From positions 657,965-721,964 of the forward strand of contig JAGFNQ010005258.1 in NCBI GenBank assembly GCA_024364735.1: a stretch of DNA of 64,000 bases, written 5' to 3'. A program made the translations under genes and the position numbers. The stretch is from Boesenbergia rotunda. Lineage: Eukaryota > Streptophyta > Magnoliopsida > Zingiberales > Zingiberaceae. The notes beneath the pieces were generated by a model. That model made no database searches, was not told the origin of the DNA, and saw only the letters and a list, made by a program, of their open reading frames with translations. Positions 57,176 through 64,000 of the stretch are shown here, in pieces (position 1 is the stretch's first letter; the number at the start of each line of letters is the position of its first letter).

Positions 57176-58139
57176 TGATCCTATCACGAAGTGAGGTGGC
57201 GAACCTCCGGGTCAGACGGACTCCTAGGTGGCACGAGCTGGCGAGATGGCAGTGAGATGGCCGCGCTCCAGCGTGGCTCTGTAAAACAGCGGCCGTCAGT
57301 ATACCCGCCGGGGATTTTCCCGGTCAGGCACTCTGACGGTCAAGTCAATATCCACAGACATAATAGTGGAACTGAATTGAAAATGGGATAGTAGATGAGG
57401 GAGCTCGCGCGCGCATGAGGACGTTCCTGCGGTAGGAGGAGTGCGAAGTGTATATAGCCGGGGGAGCTGACAACACTTGTACGTGTTGACGAGACAGGGG
57501 TGATAACTGTCAGCTCATAGGGAGCACTTAAGAATGACGCGGTATGGCGCGGAGTGCTCGAGCAGTATGAAAGTACTGGACTAACGGACTGACCGCGAGA
57601 GGTGTCAGAGATGAGTGAGGCGTGTCGAACCCCGTTAGCAGGGTCGTGCCCTGGATATATATAATGATATAGGGGGTGTAGGGGCGAGATAGCATATACC
57701 CCGAGCGCCGACCACCGTGTCCGAGTGCCAAGGACTGGGTTGGGTAATGGCCAATGAGCGTGGGCAGCCATGCGTCCGACTGGTAAAGTAGAGGCGCAGG
57801 GTACACCCTGAGTCGAGGGTTGGTTCAGTGATTGATGTCTGACTCAATCTCCGTGATGACCTAGGAGTGTGGGTCGTCACGCGTCCAGCTGTAGTGCACG
57901 ACCTAGAGCTAGGTCGGGGAGTGGCCAGGGCGCATGAGCAGCAACACGCCCGACTGGGTTAGGAGGGGTGGGTGGTCGGCCCGACCGACCCCATTCATGG
58001 CTAGCTAAACAGGGTTTCGAGATTTCCCGAGCTAGGGGACTCCCTCGGTGATATCTTTGCTGACATATCCGCTAGCCCTTCGTGGCTGCAGGCTGGCTGG
58101 CGGGCCCGACTGACCTATCGGTAGGCAAGGCCGGAATCA
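57176..58139. mobile_element. Solo LTR D (964 bp)
   Basis: TGATCCTATC...CCGGAATCA, flanked by ATAGA (57171-57175 and 58140-58144). GC-rich against AT-rich surroundings, with a TATATATAATGATATA patch near 57655-57670. No internal region. The family differs from the adjacent gypsy LTR, though both have gypsy-like GC-rich composition. Confidence 0.85.
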
Positions 58140-58816
58140 ATAGACATTAGGAGAAATGCATTGAGTTAAGAAGTGGCAAAAGATAAATCACGCGTTCTTA
58201 ATATTTTAGTTAATTCGTCTCAAAATTAATATGGATAAGATAAATCATGATAACTGAGGTGATAAATAGATATAAAGATGAATTATATAAGATGTTAGAA
58301 TTTATATGTTCTGCTATCTCTCATGATTTAACTCAAATGACAAATCACCATTTAATTACCATCTCCGTTAAACTCGTGGTGGCAAATACATTGGGTTAAG
58401 AAGACATCGTGTTATGGTGTTCATAGTAAGAAGACATCGTGTTATGGTGTTCATAGTAGAGTGAAGATTTTTTTTCCCCCGAAGATGTAAGAATTTTCAC
58501 AAATTTCACATGTCACTCGACAACGTTTGCATCTTGAAATTCATTAAAACAAAAGGACAGAGGAAACGCTTTCCTCTCAAAATTTCATTGCCCGGGACCA
58601 ACATTATAACCTACAAATCAACTTAATTAACAAAAAAAAATATTTGCATGTTCAATATATATATAATTAAATAAATAAATAAATTCAAAAATACATAAGT
58701 TCAATTGATTAAATAAATAAACAAATTTAAAGATACACAATTGATTAATATAACAAAGGTTGCCGACTGTTTATCAATATTATTTATACATCGTGTCAAC
58801 AAAATTTAAGAATAAC
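58140..58816. other. AT-rich intergenic DNA with a small tandem duplication
   Basis: No gene. A 31-bp unit containing GAAGACATCGTGTTATGGTG is directly repeated at about 58400-58460. Confidence 0.7.
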
Positions 58817-59564
58817 CGATGGGGTTGAATACCCGTGGCGAATACGTAGGCTGAAGAAATTATGTGGTAATATCCATCGAGCCGGAGCGATTCCCTTATT
58901 ATGACACCCGAGACCCTTTCAAGAGAGGGGATCCAGAGACCAACTCGAGTAGGTATAATTTCGAAGATAGTTTCGGGAAGACATATCCCCGAGCTCATCC
59001 CGGGGGTAAGTTCCCGAGAGCACCTCGGAGGGACGGACGCCCGGGACCTCCGGGCCAAATAACTTCGAGATCACTTCGAGGTAGTGAGGCCCAAGGAATA
59101 CTCAAGTAGAGATCCGTTTTTCTCGGATTGGCGGGTCATCATCATCCATTATTACAGAGTAATTGATACCCCTGATAAGTGGCCATCAAGGCATTAATCG
59201 TCGCAACGGCTCAGATTGAGGAATCAGGGTGACCGTTACCAAGGTGATCCATTAACCGATAATTAAGGGGACGTAGCATAGATCATGGGACACACTAAGG
59301 CAGCCACCGCAGGTATGAAAGGTATTTCAACCCCTCCGGTAAAAGGGTCATGCATTCTCTACTATTCGTGTATTTTTCTGTATTATACTCTTCTCCATCG
59401 AGGCACTGACTTGAGCGTCGAAGTGGGCTCCGTCGGACAACCTCCGACGTATTCCCCTAACGCTCGTGTTGATCTCGCAGGGCGAGGAGTTCCTTCCCTA
59501 TCATCAACATCTACATAGGCTGAACCCCGATGATTGATTGTCGACGTCGACTTCTTCCGGAACA
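58817..59564 (-). mobile_element. Solo LTR (748 bp) of the 53-kb gypsy family, inverted
   Basis: On the minus strand it starts TGTTCCGGAAGAAGTCGACG and shares GCGAGATCAACACGAGCGTT and GACGCTCAAGTC with the 5' LTR at 53264. Its length is almost identical (748 against 751 bp). Flanked by ATAAC (58812-58816 and 59565-59569). The terminal CA has become CG. Confidence 0.92.
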
Positions 59565-59949
59565 ATAACATTTATAAATAATTTTTTATTAATTTGATTT
59601 TTTAAAAAATCTTATAGTAAATAAACAAAATGAGTTACAAAATATAAAACTTTAAATAATCATCTTGTTGTACAATCTCGTAGAATTTTTTTTCTAAATG
59701 AGTTGAACAACAGTGGAATGTTGAATTTTTGAACTGTTTATCTGAGCATTACCCTCAATAACAAATCAAACTTAAACAGCTATTTCAGTAGCGCGATGAA
59801 ACTCGAACAACAAATTTGACAGTCCTATATACTACGAAAATATCCATGAAGAATGAAAACAAGGATAATCAGGAGAAGAAGAAGAAGGGGAGCGATGATT
59901 CACGGAAGAACGGAATGGGCGAGGCGATCCTTTGTGGAGCGGTGATCGA
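59565..59949. other. Spacer downstream of the DUF1223 gene
   Basis: AT-rich up to about 59870, then the 3' untranslated region of the minus-strand DUF1223 gene. No other gene. Confidence 0.5.
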
Positions 59950-60883
59950 TCAGATGGCGTTAGGGATCTGCAATTGCTGGATGCCGAAGGTGTGGAGCGA
60001 GCCGTTCTGAACGAAGACGAGGAGGCCGCAGTTGGCGGCGTCGAAGCCCTCCCAGAGGGCGAAACGGACGGAGCCCGACACTTTCTTCTTCGGCGACATG
60101 TTCTTGACGTGGATCAGCTTCTCCAGCCGCCGGACGACGAAGTCGTTCGTGAGGACGCGGCCTCTGTTCTCGCCCTGCGCGCACTCCGTCACCAGCCCGC
60201 TCTCGTATAGCGCCACCATCACGTCCGCGCCGCCGCCGTCGACCCTGGTGCCCAAGGCGCCGCTAAGGGATGCATGCAGCACTGTCCCGTCCGCTGCCCT
60301 GTTCAGTTTCGCCTGCGCGGGCTCAGGCCGCGCGCGGCGGAGCGGCGATGGTTAGTTGTTAGTTTCTGTAATTGGGGATTTTTTGTTTTAATCCAGTTTG
60401 GGATGAGAATGTCGAAACCTGCATGGCGGGGGAAGGGAATCGGGGGGCGGATTGGATGGCGGCGCAGATGGCGTCGACGTCGGTGCCGACGCACTGGGCG
60501 CGGCCGTTCACCACAACCTGCGGCGTGTACAGAGTGTCCAGCCGCAGCGCCTCCACGTAGGCCTTCTGCCGCACCGTCCAGATGCTGGAGCCAAAGGGGT
60601 CCCGCCACCCCCGGTAGTCCCAGTACTCCACGTGGAACTCCAGCAGCGCCACCGGCGGCAGATCCCCGCGCCGGAGCTCCCCGCGGCACAGCCGCGACAC
60701 CACCTCCTCCGCGTCCGGAGAGGTGGCGCAGCCCTGCGACGAGAACAGCTCCACCAGCACCGGGCCCATCCTGCGCTGCTCCTCCGCCGTCAGATCCGCC
60801 GTCGCTTTCGCCTCGGGCGGCGACCTCGACGACGAAGCCACCTCCCTCCCGCCGGCGAAGCATGCGAACAGACGCGGTGCCAT
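59950..60883 (-). CDS. DUF1223 family protein (thioredoxin-like)
   Basis: Two exons: 60883-60419 and 60312-59950, with a 106-bp intron (GT-AG, phase 0), giving 275 aa. The protein opens MAPRLFACFAGG, then a polar linker and VLVELFSSQGCATSPDAEEV, the family's signature strand and turn. Bacterial members usually have CxxC at this spot; here it is Cys-Ala-Thr-Ser, so a thiol-disulfide role is doubtful. Next come LEFHVEYWDYRGWRDPFGS, YTPQVVVNGRAQCVGTD (thioredoxin-like cis-Pro region) and a beta-rich C-terminal half including VALYESGLVTECAQGENRGR and VLTNDFVVRRLEKL. DUF1223 has no settled function. Very high GC in both exons contrasts with the flanks, as is common for short-intron genes in commelinid monocots. 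Full length, single copy here. Confidence 0.93.
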
Positions 60884-61490
60884 TGGTGGCCGTCAGATCG
60901 GTCTAGCCGGAGAAGAGAATGGATTGGGGACTCGCTCGCCGGCTTGTCTCGGCCCATTTAAAAAGATCGAGCTTTCTCTCTTTTTATTAAAACCCCGATA
61001 TTCTGTAATATTTTAAAAATACCATTTAAAAGTTGAGGACAATGAATAGAATTTGGATCATCTTTTTTGTTTTTATCACACTCATTTGGATCAAATATTC
61101 ATTCTATATCCATAAAATTAAATATTTTCTATATTAATCATTTTTATTCATTTCTTCGATTATCATCGTTCAAAAAACATATTAAAATTATCATCATGAT
61201 ATAAAAAATATGACAATAAAATCTAATTTAATTATATTCAAATATAAATAAATTAAAAACAAAAATAATAATAAGTTGGTTTGAAAAAAATATATAATAA
61301 TAATAATAATAATGCTAATCAGATTTACGTAGTCACGAATATTCATATTCCATTGTTTATTATTTATTTAAGTCTAAAATAATCCATCCATATATTTTGA
61401 GTCGGATATCAAATTTTTATTTTATGGGAAAAAACTATCTTCCTTGTTCCAAAATGAAATCTAACATCATTAAAATTTTAAGGTTGTTTT
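60884..61490. other. Upstream DNA of the DUF1223 gene, then AT-rich intergenic
   Basis: A short GC-rich leader to about 60960, then AT-rich DNA with a TAA microsatellite (about 61289-61311). No gene. Confidence 0.6.
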
Positions 61491-61740
61491 TAAATCGAGA
61501 AACTTCGAGGCTCATTCTGAAAATATTTTGAGGTTGGTGTCTGGGAGAGACGGACAGGCGAACCGCACTGCCACTTGCGGGGTAACAAATGGAGCAGTTG
61601 TTTGTGGGGCCCGTTAGGTAGATTGTGGGTAACACGTCGATCGGGTTCGAGCTGTGACACAGCTGTTCGAAGACGTGCCCAGTGCCAACCCATCGCCACC
61701 GACGCCGGCACGACGGATCAAAATTTGCTTATGATATCAA
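61491..61740. other. Isolated GC-rich patch of unknown nature
   Basis: About 250 bp of clearly higher GC in AT-rich DNA, including AGCTGTGACACAGCT (a short palindrome near 61650). Open frames exist but are short and resemble nothing recognised. It could be a relic of a repeat or of a gene end. Confidence 0.4.
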
Positions 61741-61819
61741 ACCATTCACGTTATAATTAATTAAATAAAAAAATATTGGACCAGGTAGTAAATGAATCTA
61801 AAATGATCGACTTTGCTTT

Positions 61820-62010
61820 ACGAAAATTTTCTATCAATCACTAGGATAAATTGAGAAGTACTTGCGATGAGTGATTTAAAAGTTCAGCATCATAGAATTC
61901 GCGTCCAATTTAAAATAATTTATTTACAAAATACGTCATAGAAAAAGATTAAATTGCGAATGTCTAAAATAGCAATTTGTCACCCTAATACTACATCATA
62001 GCCCAAAGAC
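61820..62010 (-). mobile_element. tRNA-derived SINE-like repeat, copy 2 (degraded)
   Basis: Collinear with 23950-24165: ATCACTAGGATAAATTGA, AAAAGTTCAGCATC, ACAAAATACGTCATA, CGAATGTCTAAAATAGC and CATCATAGCCC all have counterparts there. The A- and B-box-like parts are more decayed. Confidence 0.5.
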
Positions 62011-63000
62011 ACATTATGATTAGTTGAACAAAAGCCTAGATAATTAGAAGATGATGATAAAAATAATAATATTATTATTATTATTATGTTGTTTTCTATC
62101 TTTGTCTCCTAATTTTCTTTCAAGTTTCAACTCTCAGTTATTTTTCAGCTTTTCTTTTTCTTTTTTTTAAATATTTTTTCAATGTTTCTTTTTTTTTTCC
62201 CTTTTAAATCTTGTTACGGTTACAAGTTACAGTAGTAGTAACAAATTTTCGGATGATGACCAGGTATTTAAGCTAACCAAATGAAAAAGATAATAATCTA
62301 ATCCAAAGAATATTTTTTCATATAGAAGAAATTAAATTAAAAGTTATATTAATTTATAGATATTAAATTATATGATTTTGGACTTAATTTATAGACTTGG
62401 TAGAAATATATAAAAAATATTTTAAATAAAAATATCAATTTTAACAGAAATTATCATCATTCCTCATTTGCTAGAAATTATTATGGATATATCAATTTAT
62501 TTTTTTAAAAAATATTTTTTATATTTTCTACATTATTTGTTTTTTCATCGTATTATTTTTTAAAAAATAATCTAATCGAAGGATAAAAGATTGGGAACAT
62601 TCTCTCCAATTTAAAATAAAAAAAGTTTTACTATCATTTTATTCTAGTCAATAGAAATAAAAAAATTCAAAATGAATGTACTAAAATCAACTCCAATTAA
62701 TACATCAAAATGATAAATTAGTATAAAAATAACATTAACTTATCCCAACCAATATACCAAATTTTCGCTTCAGTTTTGGTGCGGAGAGGGCCAATTTTTT
62801 TTAAAAGATCTTATTATATAATTAATAAAATCAAATATAATGTATATTATTAAATATCATAAATATAAATTAATTTGTTATTATTTTTTCCTCATACTTA
62901 TAATAATATTAATTATTTATTATAATTTAAATTAAATGTATTTAGTGTAGGAGGAAATATTTCTTTTCGGAGAGTAAACAAAAATTAAATTGAAATTACA
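62011..63000. other. AT-rich intergenic DNA
   Basis: Poly-T runs, a TTA microsatellite (about 62067-62087) and no gene or recognisable element. Confidence 0.7.
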
Positions 63001-63835
63001 GAAATTTCAAGTTACCTGTTGAATGACCCGAATTGTCTTTTATGTAAAATACAGTCTCCCGGACAATTCCCGACCTGGAATTCCTGAGCTGGAATCTCCC
63101 GACCAGAATCTCCTGAACCGGAAGTCCCAAACTGGACTAGCCGAACCGGTCTTCCCGAACAGGTCTGGAAGAGTTGTTGAGACATACGTAATGCAATTTC
63201 CTTGAAACAGATTTGTCCTTCTCTGATAGTGCTTCGAGATAAAAACGAAGCACTCGTTGCTCATGGCGAATTGAAGAAGTACCCGAATGCTACCAAGTTA
63301 AAAACACACGGGGAATTGGGAATGAGGTAGAAGATAATCTCTTAATGACCGAATTAACGTCAGTTACTGCCAATTAACCATCCAGATTCAAACGTTTGGG
63401 GGTTACTGATTTTGCATTAATCAACAGTTAATGCATCCGTTATATTTGAGCAAAAAATTTAGCAAAATGATAAATTTTTCCCCGATCGATCGAGCATTTG
63501 GCGTGCGCAGGTCATGGACGCACACGAGTAAGTTCGATACAAATTCGAGCCTTGGATTTGCACCCCCTATGGAATCACATGTGAGAGAGAGCCTCTTCCC
63601 ATGCATTTATAAACAACAAACATGCTTGTGAAACAATATAAGTCAACAATTATGCCTTGAAACTTCCAATGTGGGACTAAAGTCACATTCACAATGAAGT
63701 CTCTTTATTCTCCACCTCCCCTTCCATTCATTTGAAACTGCTGATGTAGGACTAAAGTCCCATTTACAATGGAGCTTCTTTCCTCACCACCTCCTTTTCT
63801 ATTCACACTATATCCAACATTTAGTAGCCTATTTT
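63001..63835. other. Possible decayed LTR or repeat block
   Basis: A higher-GC stretch with repeated CCCGACC..GGAAT and CCTGAACCGG phrases (about 63055-63170), ending TATCCAACA at about 63820, like an LTR end. A candidate start (TGTTGAATGACCC, about 63018) has flanks that do not match, so no solo LTR can be shown. Confidence 0.3.
63657..63806. repeat. 75-bp direct repeat, two copies
   Basis: TTGAAACT..GATGT(G/A)GGACTAAAGTC..ACAATG(A/G)AG..TCTT occurs at 63657 and again at 63732, about 80% alike by eye. The phrase GATGTAGGACTAAAGTCCCA resembles transcribed repeat ends common in plant intergenic DNA. Confidence 0.7.
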
Positions 63836-64000
63836 TATTTTATTATGCATATTTGAAAATATTTAATTTATTTAATTTATTTAATTTTAATTTATTTAAT
63901 ATATTTTTAATTATAATTACATTTATAAATTATGTTACTAATTTTATAAAAAATAATAAAATATTAAACAATGATATTAATATACTTGAATCTTCTCCTC
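63836..64000. other. AT-rich window end
   Basis: Very AT-rich with ATTTATTTAATT repeats. Nothing recognised. Confidence 0.7.

Noticed and set aside
60274..60961. Long plus-strand open frames rich in Arg, Pro and Ala
   Set aside because: These are shadows of the GC-rich DUF1223 exon 1 on the other strand; the minus frame has clear family motifs.
63018..63822. Solo LTR from TGTTGAATG to TATCCAACA
   Set aside because: The 5-bp flanks do not match (TTACC against TTTAG) and no related LTR is seen in the window.

Overview
This is a 64-kb piece of a plant nuclear genome. It holds spliced plant genes with plastid or mitochondrial targeting, AT-rich introns, and copia, gypsy, SINE and MITE-like repeats. 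The GC-rich 5' end of the gene at 60.4-60.9 kb suggests a commelinid monocot. A Zingiberales species is possible, but that is a guess.

Layout. (1) 1-5.6 kb: a 158-bp tandem satellite and two arrays of short palindromes around a decayed gene ending in a Ulp1/C48-type protease domain. This is probably a Mutator-like element whose left end lies outside the window. (2) 6.4-8.6 kb: an intact five-exon petC gene (Rieske Fe-S protein of cytochrome b6f), with an Au-type SINE in intron 3. (3) 9.1-42.2 kb: three head-to-tail copies of an equilibrative nucleoside transporter (ENT) gene on the minus strand. All three have nine coding exons and an unbroken 416-aa reading frame. Copies 2 and 3 each carry a broken petC tail on their 3' side. 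Copy 1 is separated from its own 5' leader by an 8.6-kb copia element that itself carries three solo LTRs. The copy 2 unit (20.7-32.55 kb) was duplicated again, as 32.56-42.2 kb. (4) 43.7-47.8 kb: an ABC1/UbiB-family atypical kinase of the ADCK2 type, probably organellar. (5) 49.2-52.6 kb: THYLAKOID FORMATION1 (THF1). (6) 53.2-59.6 kb: a gypsy-type element without pol, plus two solo LTRs, one of the same family in the opposite orientation. (7) 59.95-60.88 kb: a two-exon DUF1223 (thioredoxin-like) gene. (8) 61-64 kb: AT-rich intergenic DNA with an old SINE-like copy.

The host genes are single transcription units and nothing suggests an operon. petC and THF1 both serve the thylakoid, but their proximity may be chance. 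The main biological signal is the repeated petC-3'/ENT block and its layered transposon history. Target-site duplications (TSDs) and shared or private insertions order that history: first duplication; SINE-like insertion and 202-bp solo LTR in the copy 2 lineage; second duplication; then lineage-specific insertions and deletions. Exon coordinates come from reading splice junctions and frames by eye; no transcript or database evidence was available.
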